Positions 37,560 to 46,727 of a DNA stretch of 64,000 nt are shown piece after piece (the stretch's first letter is position 1; every line of letters begins with the position of its first letter). The stretch comes from Anabaena sp. PCC 7108 (lineage in GTDB: Bacteria; Cyanobacteriota; Cyanobacteriia; Cyanobacteriales; Nostocaceae): the NCBI RefSeq assembly GCF_000332135.1, contig NZ_KB235896.1, positions 4,394,356 through 4,458,355 on the forward strand, given 5' to 3'. The notes beneath the pieces were generated by a model. That model ran no database searches and was not told the DNA's origin. It saw only the letters and a program-made list of their open reading frames with translations. Position numbers and translations under genes: made by a program.

Positions 37560-38383
37560 TCTGCACGGGTGAGACGAATTTGCGCTAGAGTGAAGATAGT
37601 AGGAATAATTCGACCGTAATTAGTTGCGATCGCTCTCCACCCCAAATCAGCTAAAAACCAAGTCCACATCATTGGTCCAACAATAGCAAAGATGCTGCGA
37701 ACTGCACCATAACGAGCCGCACTCAAAGTCATACTCCGTCGTGCCATTTGGGCTGTTATATAACCTTGAAATTGTTTGCTGGCTACTTCTGTTCCTGTAA
37801 TTGCTGCTTGTTTAGCCACTTCATAAGTAGCAAAATGGATAGCAAATTGTTTGGCTATTTGTTGCAGCACAAATGGTTGGATGACAGAAGTTACAGCTAA
37901 GGCGCTACCAGCTTTAAAAATTAATCCTAAAGGATCTTTTTGTAATGATAGTGGTAAAGGTTGTTTAAGTTCTGATGTTAAAAGCTGTTGCTGCACTTGT
38001 GTAGTTAATTTTTGCTTTTCTTGTTCTGGTAGCTTTTTCCAAACTTTTCCTAGCAGTTGCAAGAATATTTCTGCTTCTAAATCAACCGTTGTTAAATTTT
38101 GATAATAGGCAATTTTTAGATACTTACAAACCTGAATTAATGTTTGTCGGTAAGTAACTTGATAACTACGTCCACGTAATACCGTCATTCCATCAGCTGC
38201 TAAAAAACGAAAGCGGTTTTCTATGGTGTCTAACCAAGCTTCATGGTTTTGACTTTGCACCGCAATGGGTTCTGGTGTGTGAACATAATCTAGGGGATTG
38301 AACTTACGACTAAACAGAATAGCTGTTAAGTCCTGTAGTTCCTCTTCTGTGGCTAACTCTAGTACTGGCCTCAGTTCATCCAA
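37541..38383 (-). CDS. YaaW-like protein
   Basis: A 280-residue protein with a helical soluble N-terminal region (about 1-150, starting LRPVLELATEEELQDL) and a C-terminal membrane-associated region (about 155-270), in the layout of the YaaW/UPF0174 family. Function unknown. It starts with TTG: the sequence GGGAGGATC eight bases upstream is a strong ribosome site and no in-frame ATG fits. The overlap with the O-antigen ligase gene suggests translational coupling. Confidence 0.75.
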   Translation of the reverse strand: MDELRPVLELATEEELQDLTAILFSRKFNPLDYVHTPEPIAVQSQNHEAWLDTIENRFRFLAADGMTVLRGRSYQVTYRQTLIQVCKYLKIAYYQNLTTVDLEAEIFLQLLGKVWKKLPEQEKQKLTTQVQQQLLTSELKQPLPLSLQKDPLGLIFKAGSALAVTSVIQPFVLQQIAKQFAIHFATYEVAKQAAITGTEVASKQFQGYITAQMARRSMTLSAARYGAVRSIFAIVGPMMWTWFLADLGWRAIATNYGRIIPTIFTLAQIRLTRAECWEPA

Positions 38384-38618
38384 TTTCTGATCCTCCCTTT
38401 TGTGCAGATTATCTGTACTTTATTCTACTATCAGCTTTCGGCAGTCATAAAATCAGGATAAAGTGCCAAGCCTAATAGTCACCAAGTAGGGTTATTATCA
38501 TAAACTTGGTATGAAACTCAGATCCAGAGAGACTTTCAACTTTGTTAACAGTTCCCTGCTAAATGATCAAACCTGAACATTAGCTTTTCTCATCTAAAAT
38601 CTAAAATCCCAAAATAGT

Positions 38619-39686
38619 ATGACTGATATTGCCATAATTGGTGCTGGAATATCTGGTTTAGTCTGCGCCCAGCAATTGCGTCAAGCTGGTTATTCGGTGG
38701 TAGTTGTCGAAAAGTCTCGTGGTGTGGGGGGAAGAGTCGCTACACGCCGTTTACAGGGAACTTGTGCTGATCATGGTACTTGTTATCTTCAGCCTCAAGG
38801 TGAATTGTTGAGCAGGTTTGTAGAGATGTTATGCGATCGCCATATTATCAAACTTTGGACTGATACCGTTGATAAATTCCAGGTAGACTCAGGACTCAGG
38901 ACACAAAAAGCTGGATTATACTATGTTGCACCAGCGGGAATGAGTGCGATAGCGAAAGCGCTAACTCCAGATTTAGAAATTTTATTCCATCAACGTGCGA
39001 TCGCTCTTAACACTACCCCAGAAAATACATGGCGGATTACCCTAGAATCCAATCAAGCCGAATTAACCGCCAAAGCGGTAGTAGTCGCTATCCCTTCACC
39101 CCAAGCTTGGGATTTATTAGCACCTTTAGAAAAAACTATATTAGATGTTGAATTTTTAGATCGTCTGCATTCTGTCCAATTTGACCCTTCTATTAGTGTG
39201 ATGATGGGATATTCTGCCGATTCCCAACCTCTTCCCAACTGGAAAGCGTTAACTTTTGTTGATCATGCAGATTTAGGATGGATTGGATTCGATAGTAGCA
39301 AGCGTCTCCATTCACAACAGCCTCATTTTGTATTACAAAGTAGTGCTAAACTTGCCCAAACTCATCTAGAAACCCCAGATTTACAACCAGTAGGACAATA
39401 TATGTTAGAAAAAGCTGCTGAATCTTTAGCGCTTCCCTGGCTGAAAAATCCTGAATGGATGCAAATACATCGCTGGCGTTATGCCTTTCCTCGCATTCCT
39501 TTAGATGTAACTTGTTTATCTGCAAATACTTCCCCACCTCTAGTTTGCTGTGGTGATTGGTGTGGTGGCAATCTAGTAGCAGGCGCAATGCTTTCTGGAC
39601 TTGCAGCTGCTAGTGAAATTGATCATCAACTACAAAATCTACTTCTAGATCATGTCAATTTTTTAGACCTTTTGGAGGATGTTTAA
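38619..39686 (+). CDS. Renalase-like NAD(P)/FAD oxidoreductase
   Basis: A 355-residue flavoprotein. The N-terminal FAD motif is IAIIGAGISGLVCAQQLRQAG followed by VVVEKSRGVGGRVATRR, and the C-terminal FAD segment is VCCGDWCGGNLVAGAMLSG. It belongs to the renalase/small amine-oxidase-like group common in cyanobacteria. Human renalase oxidises isomeric NAD(P)H; the substrate here is unproven. Divergent from the YaaW-like gene. Confidence 0.87.
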   Translation: MTDIAIIGAGISGLVCAQQLRQAGYSVVVVEKSRGVGGRVATRRLQGTCADHGTCYLQPQGELLSRFVEMLCDRHIIKLWTDTVDKFQVDSGLRTQKAGLYYVAPAGMSAIAKALTPDLEILFHQRAIALNTTPENTWRITLESNQAELTAKAVVVAIPSPQAWDLLAPLEKTILDVEFLDRLHSVQFDPSISVMMGYSADSQPLPNWKALTFVDHADLGWIGFDSSKRLHSQQPHFVLQSSAKLAQTHLETPDLQPVGQYMLEKAAESLALPWLKNPEWMQIHRWRYAFPRIPLDVTCLSANTSPPLVCCGDWCGGNLVAGAMLSGLAAASEIDHQLQNLLLDHVNFLDLLEDV

Positions 39687-40178
39687 TTCTTCATCCCAAT
39701 CCTTAGGGAGGTTGTGAAGACCTTTTAGGTTGGGTTAGACATGATAATTAACTGATAACGCTCATCGATAAATCACCAAATCGCGTCTTTACCCAATATC
39801 CACTTTCGCAAGTATAACTAATCAACCAAATTTGACATTAATAATTGATGATCCCCAATAGCTTATGCTGCGTTTTATGTAGATTTTTCACTAAATTATT
39901 GTAAATTGGGAATAATTAGTTTTAAAGCTACAGAATGTCACCAATTGATTAGTCTCTTGAGTTTTTTTAGATATTTTATACTTTAGTTTTAGTATAAATT
40001 GAAACTAAAATTCAGAAAAGATTAACAATCTCATATTTCGTCAGGATCAAATAGTTGATTAGGGGTATGGAGTCTGATCCGGAAACTGCTTCTAATTGCT
40101 TATCATTACAAAATCTACATTCAGATAACTTTTTTGTAGCACCAATCATTGACTCGATTAAAAAGGAGATGATCAATT
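39687..40178. other. Intergenic region, no gene seen
   Basis: A 492-base AT-rich spacer. It contains one 'aggttgggttagac' half-arm of the GTAGGTTGGGTT element near 39727. Otherwise there is only the leader of the ComFB-like gene with its AAGGAG site at about 40162. Confidence 0.4.
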
Positions 40179-40556
40179 ATGAAAACAGCAATCAAGTTAA
40201 CACATAAATCAGTCATCGGCGAAATTGAAAGTGTTTTAGATACATATCCATACCAACCTTATCAACAAGTTTTTGCCATTCCTGATTTACGCCAAGAACT
40301 GGTTTCCTTTGTTATTAATCGGCTTCCTGGATTTTACAGCGAAACTTCTGATAGTCAAACTCCCCTAGCTGATGATAAAAAAGATAGCTGTTTAAATCAC
40401 AAGTTATCCCGGAATCCTTTGGAACAACAATTACACCTCCAGCATTTAATTCACCAAGGCATTTTCTCGATTATCCAAGAAAAAGGAGATTCGATTAGTC
40501 GTCAACTGTGTGAAACTGTTCAACTAGGTTGTCAACCTTCTCACTGGTTTGGTTGA
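40179..40556 (+). CDS. ComFB-like protein (possible c-di-GMP receptor)
   Basis: A 125-residue protein of the late-competence ComFB family. The core reads IPDLRQELVSFVINRLPGFY, matching the family's D.....ALN.LP..Y signature, followed by a linker and a helical end (QHLIHQGIFSIIQEKGDSI). Cyanobacterial ComFB proteins (CdgR) bind cyclic di-GMP; here the usual 'alNrLPp.Yv' is altered to VINRLPGFY, so binding needs testing. The window also encodes a diguanylate cyclase (2979-4595). Strong AAGGAG site 11 bases upstream. Confidence 0.78.
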   Translation: MKTAIKLTHKSVIGEIESVLDTYPYQPYQQVFAIPDLRQELVSFVINRLPGFYSETSDSQTPLADDKKDSCLNHKLSRNPLEQQLHLQHLIHQGIFSIIQEKGDSISRQLCETVQLGCQPSHWFG

Positions 40557-40787
40557 TACCTTGAAAGACAATTTTCAGCAGTCAACTTGTACCTTAATAC
40601 AATTCAATTAAGCCTAAAACTCAGCTATGTAGGTTGGATTTCCCACAAACTGTAAGCTACTTTCAGTGTCTACTTTCTAGCCAACCCATGTAGCTGCGTT
40701 TTTATAGCTTTGTACCATGAACTTAATATTTCTTAATAAGAAGATAAGTTATTTAACAATTACTTTTGAGGTGCAGTCCATTTTTAT

Positions 40788-40933
40788 AGGACTTGCGTAA
40801 GTGTCACACCAAAAATCTATTGTAGGGTGTGGTTCGGCAAGCTCACCAACCACGTCAGACTGCATAAATCTAGTAAATAAACAGATTTTTGATATCTGAC
40901 GCACCCTACCAATGTGCCAGTTGCGTAAGTCCT
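40788..40933. mobile_element. MITE-like element, family AGGACTTACGCA, copy 2
   Basis: A 146-bp element: left end AGGACTTGCGTAAGTG, reverse complement of right end AGGACTTACGCAACTG. The inside has an additional imperfect arm pair (TAGGGTGTGGTT with its counterpart ending gacgcaccctacc). It is related by its ends to 17036-17150. The rest of the 573-base spacer shows no gene. Confidence 0.62.
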
Positions 40934-41129
40934 GTTTTATTTATTCAAGTTTATTTATGCAAGCTAAGGGTTGGAAACCCACACAGGTAACAGTCTGCGT
41001 GGTGATAATTACTAACCTCCTCGCGCAAAATCTCAGTTAAAGGATATTTGCTTTATTTTTTCTTACTCCTGTATACTGATTTTCATCAGTCTATAGAATC
41101 TTTACCAGTTAGCCGGCGAGATGTAAAAA

Positions 41130-41519
41130 ATGTCAAAAGTGAAACTTGAAGTGCAATTATCCTCACAAGAATTGCTCAAGGCTGTTGAGCAGTTAAAACA
41201 ACAAGATTTAGAAAAACTTGTATCTCAAATTATTATTCTACAGGCTCACAAAAAAGCTGATACATTACTCAAAAATGAAGCGGAATTGTTTATACACAAC
41301 AATCAAGATATTCCTCCTACTTTTCTGAATTATCATAATAAATTAATAGCCAAAAAAGAAGAAGAAAAACTTACAGATGAGGAATATAAAGAGTTATTGT
41401 ATCTCAGTGAACAGATAGATAAACTACAGGCACATCGCTTAGAATATTTAGCAAATTTGGCACTTTTACATGGTATTTCCTTAACCAAATTAATGCAAAA
41501 TTTAGGATTTCAGACCTAA
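41130..41519 (+). CDS. Small helical cyanobacterial protein
   Basis: A 129-residue Leu/Lys/Glu-rich protein with two predicted coiled-coil helices (about 10-50 and 75-125), separated by IHNNQDIPPTFLNYH. No known catalytic motif. Similar short helical proteins often neighbour toxins or cell-envelope genes in cyanobacteria, but no PIN partner is present here. It precedes the bestrophin gene by 40 bases on the same strand. Function unknown. Confidence 0.65.
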   Translation: MSKVKLEVQLSSQELLKAVEQLKQQDLEKLVSQIIILQAHKKADTLLKNEAELFIHNNQDIPPTFLNYHNKLIAKKEEEKLTDEEYKELLYLSEQIDKLQAHRLEYLANLALLHGISLTKLMQNLGFQT

Positions 41520-41559
41520 AATATGTCTATTTGGCAAGTATGTTTTTGATAGTAAAAGC

Positions 41560-42459
41560 ATGAAAGAGCATAAAAGAAAAGGCTTCCATATTGTCTTACA
41601 GTTTAAAGGTTCAGTAATTGGAGCAATTTATCAAGATGTTCTCTGGTGTGGAGCTTTTGGCGTATTAGTCTCTGTACTTTATGATTTCAAATTGCCAGTT
41701 TCCCAACCTATTTTAGGAAGTATTATCCCCAGTATCGTCTTAGGCTTATTACTAGTATTTCGTACAAATACAGCTTATGAACGTTTTTGGGAAGGTAGAA
41801 AAATCTGGGGTTCTCTAGTAAATACTACCCGAAATTTAGCAAGACAAATATGGGTATCTATTGATGAAAAAGAACCAGAAGATAAAGATTCTAAAATTAA
41901 TGCTTTATATTTACTTGTTGCTTTTGCTATAGCAACAAAAATGCATTTGCGAGGAGAAAGTATAGATAGTGAATTAGAAGAATTAGTTCCAGATGTTAAG
42001 TTTATTAAATTAAAAAATATGAATAATCCTCCCATAGAGGTGGCTTTTTGGATTGGAGATTATTTACAACAACAATATAAACATAATTGCATCAATAGCC
42101 ACCAGTTAGTAGCTATGCAAGAGTTATTAAATAATTTGGTGGATAATTTAGGAGCTTGCGAGCGAATATTAAAAACACCAATTCCTCTGGCTTATGCTAT
42201 TCATCTCAAACAATTATTATTACTATATTGCTTACTACTACCCTTTCAAATAGTACAAAGCCTTGGTTGGTGGACTGGATTAATTTCTGCTTTAGTTAGC
42301 TTTACTCTATTGGGTATTGAAGCTATTGGTTTAGAAATTGAAAACCCCTTTGGATATGATACCAATGACTTACCACTAGATACGATTTGTCAAACCATGA
42401 AACTGAATATGGACGATTTAATTAGTCTTACTCCCAGCGTCCAACATAAAGAAATTTAA
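41560..42459 (+). CDS. Bestrophin-family ion channel
   Basis: A 299-residue UPF0187/bestrophin protein. The family core is present: RTNTAYERFWEGRKIWGSLVNTTRNLARQ (positions about 69-97). Membrane helices lie near 25-45, 48-66, 205-225 and 228-250, and the conserved IENPFGYDTNDLPLD sits in the C-terminal part. Plant and algal relatives conduct anions in thylakoids; bacterial ones may conduct cations. Role here is inferred as an ion channel of the cell or thylakoid membrane. Confidence 0.9.
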   Translation: MKEHKRKGFHIVLQFKGSVIGAIYQDVLWCGAFGVLVSVLYDFKLPVSQPILGSIIPSIVLGLLLVFRTNTAYERFWEGRKIWGSLVNTTRNLARQIWVSIDEKEPEDKDSKINALYLLVAFAIATKMHLRGESIDSELEELVPDVKFIKLKNMNNPPIEVAFWIGDYLQQQYKHNCINSHQLVAMQELLNNLVDNLGACERILKTPIPLAYAIHLKQLLLLYCLLLPFQIVQSLGWWTGLISALVSFTLLGIEAIGLEIENPFGYDTNDLPLDTICQTMKLNMDDLISLTPSVQHKEI

Positions 42460-42491
42460 AGTTGTATAGATATCGATTATCTGGTTTATGT

Positions 42492-42872
42492 TTACTTGCT
42501 CTTGCATTCCCATTGTAGTGCAGCCTCGACTTGCTCATATTCTGTTATAGCTTGGGATAGCAATAGCGGCGCATCGTTTGTATTGCTATCACGTCCCAAT
42601 TTTTCTAATTGCTTACACAGTAAAGATAAGTTTTTCGCTCCAACAATCGCACTACTAGATTTAAGAGAATGAGCTTCTAATTGCAGTGTTTTTGCGTTCT
42701 CTTGAATAATAGCATTACTCAACGATTGCAACCGTTTGGGAGTATCTTCCAAATAAGAATCAATAATTTGCATAAATTCTTCGGTGATGTTGTTGCAAAT
42801 AGTTTTTTTTAATTCGTTTAATGTAATCTGATCAAGCACGTTATTCGGTATAAATTCAGATTTTTTATCCAT
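42492..42872 (-). CDS. Hpt-domain phosphotransfer protein
   Basis: A 126-residue single Hpt domain: a four-helix bundle with the phospho-accepting histidine in LEAHSLKSSSAIVGA (about residue 69) and a helix start like FMQIIDSYLEDTPKRLQSL. It would relay phosphate between a hybrid kinase and a response regulator. The OmpR-type regulator immediately upstream on the same strand (63-base gap) is the obvious candidate partner; the kinase is not in this window. Confidence 0.9.
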   Translation of the reverse strand: MDKKSEFIPNNVLDQITLNELKKTICNNITEEFMQIIDSYLEDTPKRLQSLSNAIIQENAKTLQLEAHSLKSSSAIVGAKNLSLLCKQLEKLGRDSNTNDAPLLLSQAITEYEQVEAALQWECKSK

Positions 42873-42893
42873 AGTAAAAATTGCTAGTTAAGA

Positions 42894-42937
42894 CTGGCAT
42901 TATTCTGGCATTATTCTGGCATTATTCTGGCATTATT
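42894..42937. repeat. Four tandem copies of an 11-bp repeat
   Basis: Four copies of ctggcattatt fill most of the gap between the Hpt and response-regulator genes and run into the regulator's stop codon. Confidence 0.92.
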
Positions 42938-43625
42938 ATACAATTGTAGAGCCGAAACGATAGCCTTTACCATAGACTGTATGAATCAGAATAGATTCAT
43001 GATCTACCTCAATTTTACGACGCAACAAGCGAATTAATGCTGCTATCACATTGCTACCAGGTTGCTCTTGATCTTGCCACAAATGTTCCATGATTTGTGC
43101 ATGAGTCAACAATTGTCCAGTATTTTCCATCAAATATTGCAACAGTTGTCCTTCTTTTTGCGATAGTTCAATAATTCGTCCTTGACGATAAGCGACTTGA
43201 TTTTCTACATCAAGTTCTAAATCAGCTACCACTAAGCGTCCTGCTGTGTTGCTGTATGACTCTACCCCAGAACGACGCAACAAAGCACGAACCCTAGCTA
43301 ATAATTCCCGCAATTCAAAGGGTTTGACTAAATAATCATCTGCACCAGCATCTAAACCTTGTACACGGTCATCTAGAGTATCTTTAGCAGTGAGAAACAG
43401 CACAGGAGTGGTTTTAGCTTGTTGTCGTAATTCCTGGCAAATTTCTAACCCTGTTTTTCCTGGCAACATCCAATCTAAAATTAGTAAATCATAGCTGTCA
43501 GCTTGTGCAAATTTGCTGCCGCTTATTCCATCATAAGCAGCATCAACAATATAACCCTCGCGAGTTAAAACACGACTCAAGGGGTCAGTTAATTCAACTT
43601 CATCATCGACTAATAAAATTCTCAT
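42936..43625 (-). CDS. OmpR/PhoB-family response regulator
   Basis: A 229-residue regulator: receiver (about 1-118) with phospho-Asp in LLILDWMLPG and the Lys in DYLVKPF, then a winged-helix DNA-binding domain (about 130-227) ending IHTVYGKGYRFG. It resembles the RppA/ManR group of cyanobacterial redox or metal regulators. The ATG at 43625 (MRILLVDDEVE) is preferred; longer in-frame starts would overlap the divergent hisG. The Hpt protein lies downstream. Confidence 0.93.
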   Translation of the reverse strand: MRILLVDDEVELTDPLSRVLTREGYIVDAAYDGISGSKFAQADSYDLLILDWMLPGKTGLEICQELRQQAKTTPVLFLTAKDTLDDRVQGLDAGADDYLVKPFELRELLARVRALLRRSGVESYSNTAGRLVVADLELDVENQVAYRQGRIIELSQKEGQLLQYLMENTGQLLTHAQIMEHLWQDQEQPGSNVIAALIRLLRRKIEVDHESILIHTVYGKGYRFGSTIV

Positions 43626-43680
43626 GCTGCTTGTACTAAGCATATAATAAACCGCAAAGACAAAGACACCAGGAAAAAGA

Positions 43681-44313
43681 ATGCTGACTGTTGCACTACC
43701 AAAAGGGGAATTACTTAAAAATAGCATCTGCCTGCTGCAATCGGTGGGATTAGATTTTAGTGCTTTTTTAGATTCTGGAACCCGTCAACTGCAAATTCCT
43801 GATGCTAGTGGACAAGCGAAGGCACTACTAGTAAGGGCGCAAGATGTACCTGTGTATGTAGAATATGGTCAGGCACAGCTTGGTATTGTAGGTTATGATG
43901 TACTGAGTGAGAAAAAGCCGCAAGTTGCACAATTAGTAGATTTGCAATTTGGTTATTGTCGGATGTCAGTAGCAGTAAAAGCCTCCAGTCCCTACAAATT
44001 GCCCGTAGATTTACCTACTCATGGTCGAGTTGCTTCTAAGTATGTCAATTGTGCGCGGGAATATTTTCAAAGTCTGGATTTACCTGTAGAAATAGTTCCT
44101 TTGTATGGTTCAGTTGAACTCGGTCCGATTACGGGGATGTCTGAGGCGATTGTAGATATAGTTTCTACAGGAAGGACGTTGAACGAAAACGGTTTGGTGG
44201 AGATTGCTACTTTGTATGAAAGTACAGCCCGATTAATTGTTCATCCTTTGAGTTATCGCCTGAATATGGGTAATTTGCACCAATTGGTAGAACAGATAAG
44301 AGAGGGAGTTTAA
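43681..44313 (+). CDS. hisG: ATP phosphoribosyltransferase, short form
   Basis: A 210-residue HisG lacking the C-terminal regulatory domain, so it should need HisZ for activity. Catalyses the first committed step of histidine synthesis. Recognisable segments are [25 protein letters not shown] and [19 protein letters not shown] with the phosphoribosyl-binding loop. Its start lies only 55 bases from the divergent response regulator, which could control it. Confidence 0.95.
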   Translation: MLTVALPKGELLKNSICLLQSVGLDFSAFLDSGTRQLQIPDASGQAKALLVRAQDVPVYVEYGQAQLGIVGYDVLSEKKPQVAQLVDLQFGYCRMSVAVKASSPYKLPVDLPTHGRVASKYVNCAREYFQSLDLPVEIVPLYGSVELGPITGMSEAIVDIVSTGRTLNENGLVEIATLYESTARLIVHPLSYRLNMGNLHQLVEQIREGV

Positions 44314-44331
44314 CTAATTACGGCGTTGCTG

Positions 44332-44437
44332 AATAAGAGGATGATTGAGGCTGACGCGGGGACACTCCAGACGCTCCAGACGCGGTGATTATCTATTGAT
44401 GCGGATTCTCAAATCATCCCGCAATTATGCAATGCCC
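44332..44437. mobile_element. MITE-like element, family GGCGTTGC, complete copy
   Basis: A 106-bp element with imperfect terminal inverted repeats: the left begins GGCGTTGCTGAATAAGAGGA, and the reverse complement of the right begins GGCATTGCATAATTGCGGGA; both continue into TGATT(T)GAG. It contains the doublet 'ccagacgctccagacgcgg'. A second copy, inverted and truncated, lies at 53225-53315. The remaining spacer to 44787 shows no gene. Confidence 0.7.
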
Positions 44438-44787
44438 TAATTACTAATTCTTAATTTTGGGTTTTAATTACTCTTTTCCCTTTGGGAGAGGTTAACGCCA
44501 ACTTCTATCTGTGGCTTTGTTTCAGTTGGGGTCTCAATCTCCGTTGGCAACAGTCTTTAATTATGAAGGAGTTTAAAAGTTATTAGTTATACTCATTTCT
44601 TGTGAGGATGGATAGAATCCCTAGGCTGAAAATTATTGCCATATAAGAATTTGAAACCTAGTCTTTCTATTTAAATTTACAGCTAGTTAGTATAACTATT
44701 AACTGTACAGCCATCTGCAAAACCGGGGCATATTTGATTTTTTCCAGAAAATTTCTGTTGATTCTCTTGTCAACAATAGCAACTTAT

Positions 44788-45003
44788 TTAGCGATCGCTA
44801 GAGATTTTGTCTACTACCTGGATACGACCTCTAACAACGCGGCGTAAAAGTCTGTTGAGTGCTTCCTCCTCTTCTTCTGCCAGGCGCTCATCCAAAATAG
44901 CTGCCATTAGTCCGTAGCGATCTGCTTTGGTCAGAACTCCAGTATCAGCAGAAGCAGCAATAATTTCGGAAACAGCACCTGGCAGAAGCTTAATGTTAGA
45001 CAT
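44788..45003 (-). CDS. Small conserved cyanobacterial protein
   Basis: A 71-residue acidic helical protein starting MSNIKLLPGAVSEIIAASAD, with a Glu run (LAEEEEEALNRLLRR) and a basic segment after it. No domain recognised. Small size, clean ATG and amphipathic helices suggest a real gene. It has no same-strand neighbour closer than 225 bases. Confidence 0.65.
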   Translation of the reverse strand: MSNIKLLPGAVSEIIAASADTGVLTKADRYGLMAAILDERLAEEEEEALNRLLRRVVRGRIQVVDKISSDR

Positions 45004-45228
45004 GGTGGATGGCTTTCAACTCTACAACTTTAATATCTCCTGAATTCTCTACCATTGGAGTGATTATTACATCTATATAAATGTGAGAATTATCAGTTAT
45101 GTTGGTGATAGCACTGGGGATAATTGAGTGATACGAATCACACACTTAAGTAAAAATACACTTTTTCTTACTTATCTATGATCAGATGTCGCGTCTGTAA
45201 ATCCTCTTTTTTCATGTCCAAACTATGA

Positions 45229-45657
45229 TCAGAACCGCTGATTATTACAGCGATCGCACAAACCCTGTACAGTAACTTCATAGGTTTCGCCACGCAAACC
45301 AGGACGTAGACTCTTAAGTTCTATACAGTGAAAAGTTTCCCAGGCAATATCTTCAATTGCACCACATTGATGACAGCAGAAGTGATGATGGGGTTCAACA
45401 TTAGCGTCGTAGCGAGAAACCCCTTCTTCCAACAGTACTTCCCGCACCAAACCAACTTCTCTTAACGCTTGCAGAGAACTATAGATCGTCGCTTGAGACG
45501 AGACTGGAGCATCTTTATTCAAGTCGGTGAGAATTTGCTCAACTGTTGGGTGATCGGTGCGAAATAGTAAATTTGCATAGACCGCAAACCGCTGAGGAGT
45601 TACCCTCAAACCCTTAGACTTTAAGGTTTGAATAATTGCGTTTGCTTGTTGCTGCAT
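45229..45657 (-). CDS. Fur-family regulator, PerR-like
   Basis: A 142-residue Fur-family repressor. The winged helix includes LRVTPQRFAVYANLL and SSQATIYSSLQALREVGLV. The regulatory metal site has DANVEPHHHFCCHQCG, and the structural zinc pairs are CHQC and CDRC. It is divergent from a peroxiredoxin gene with a Fur-box-like palindrome between them, the usual arrangement of PerR (FurC in Anabaena). Peroxide sensing is inferred. Confidence 0.9.
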   Translation of the reverse strand: MQQQANAIIQTLKSKGLRVTPQRFAVYANLLFRTDHPTVEQILTDLNKDAPVSSQATIYSSLQALREVGLVREVLLEEGVSRYDANVEPHHHFCCHQCGAIEDIAWETFHCIELKSLRPGLRGETYEVTVQGLCDRCNNQRF

Positions 45658-45771
45658 ACCTGTAGCTGCATTGGATAAATTCTTAATTAGACTTTATCAT
45701 ATTATTGAATTAATATCAAATTTAAATTTATAAATTCAATAAGTATTTATATCTATTGAATTTTTATTAAA

Positions 45772-45786
45772 TAAGAATTATTCTGA
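45772..45786. promoter_or_regulatory. Fur/PerR-box-like palindrome
   Basis: TAAGAAT-T-ATTCTGA has the 7-1-7 symmetry of Fur/PerR boxes, with six of seven positions paired. It is centred 54 bases before the peroxiredoxin start and 122 bases before the regulator start, inside an AT-rich divergent promoter region. Predicted operator only. Confidence 0.55.
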
Positions 45787-45832
45787 GATATGTCAGCGAC
45801 AAGTTCACACATCAATTTATTAAGAGGTCAAC

Positions 45833-46366
45833 ATGGCTGTTATTGAAAGAGTTCCCAACGTTACATTCAAAACCCGTGTCCGTGACGAGTCCATTGGTGG
45901 ACCAAACCCCTTCCGTTGGCAAGATCGCACTACCCAAGAACTTTTTGCTGGCAAGCGCGTAGTTGTGTTTTCATTACCTGGGGCTTTTACTCCCACCTGT
46001 TCCACTTCACACCTGCCCCGTTATGAAGAACTCTATAAAGACTTCAAAGCTTTAGGAGTTGATCAAGTTATTTGTATATCTGTTAATGATGCCTTTGTGA
46101 TGTACCAATGGGGCAAACAACAAGGCGCTGAAAATGTATTTTTGCTTCCCGATGGTAATGGTGAATTTACCCGTAAAATGGGAATGTTAGTTGATAAGTC
46201 TAATTTAGGCTTTGGATTGCGTTCTTGGCGTTATTCAATGGTGGTGAATGACGGTAAAATTGAAAAGATTTTCATTGAACCAGGTTTCGATGATAACTGT
46301 CCCACCGATCCCTTTGAAGTTTCCGATGCAGATACCATGTTAGCTTATCTGAAAGGTGCTGCTTAA
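45833..46366 (+). CDS. Type II (PRX5-like) peroxiredoxin
   Basis: A 177-residue thiol peroxidase that reduces hydrogen and alkyl peroxides. The peroxidatic Cys is in [19 protein letters not shown] (about residue 58) and the catalytic Arg lies near SWRYSMVV. A second Cys in [10 protein letters not shown] may resolve. There is no fused glutaredoxin domain; the glutathione reductase gene downstream would supply reductant through glutathione. GAGG ribosome site. Likely repressed by the divergent PerR-like protein. Confidence 0.93.
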   Translation: MAVIERVPNVTFKTRVRDESIGGPNPFRWQDRTTQELFAGKRVVVFSLPGAFTPTCSTSHLPRYEELYKDFKALGVDQVICISVNDAFVMYQWGKQQGAENVFLLPDGNGEFTRKMGMLVDKSNLGFGLRSWRYSMVVNDGKIEKIFIEPGFDDNCPTDPFEVSDADTMLAYLKGAA

Positions 46367-46384
46367 TTCGTAATAAATAGGTTA

Positions 46385-46543
46385 TATAGCAATTACCATT
46401 CAAGTGAGGTACAACCTGTAATAATTAAACGCAGCGAAAAGTTCCTCGAAGCCGGGTTTCCCGGCGTAGGAAACTTTTCAAGACAGATGGACGCAGATAA
46501 ACGCAGATGATTTTGTACTTCACTCTTCCCAGGAAAAGCTATA
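46385..46543. mobile_element. 159-bp MITE-like element, family TATAGC, copy A
   Basis: A 159-bp non-coding element whose ends read TATAGC...GCTATA, with extended imperfect inverted repeats (the AAGTGAGGTAC arm against GTACTTCACT). It contains the hairpin GCCGGGTTTCCCGGC and 'acgcagataaacgcagatga'. A copy of identical length with few mismatches occurs in the same orientation at 48093-48251, on the other side of gor. Confidence 0.82.
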
Positions 46544-46546
46544 GAT

Positions 46547-46636
46547 ATAGTAATCCTAATTGATTCGTGAAAATATTTGAGGGTGGGAATTGCCCACAAA
46601 AAAAGAGATTTTTTCCCAATCATTTAGGATTGCTAT
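46547..46636. mobile_element. 90-bp MITE-like element, family ATAGYAATCCTAA
   Basis: The terminal inverted repeats ATAGTAATCCTAATTGATT and, on the reverse complement of the right end, ATAGCAATCCTAAATGATT match at 17 of 19 positions. The centre has GTGGG/CCCAC and an A/T-rich tract. The element starts four bases after copy A of the 159-bp element. Confidence 0.72.
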
Positions 46637-46727
46637 GAAAATCTGCAACAATTGCCAAACCTTTAATTACGAATTATTCATTCAAGATTTTTAATTTAAA
46701 ATCCAAAACCTAAAATCTAAAAGTGAT

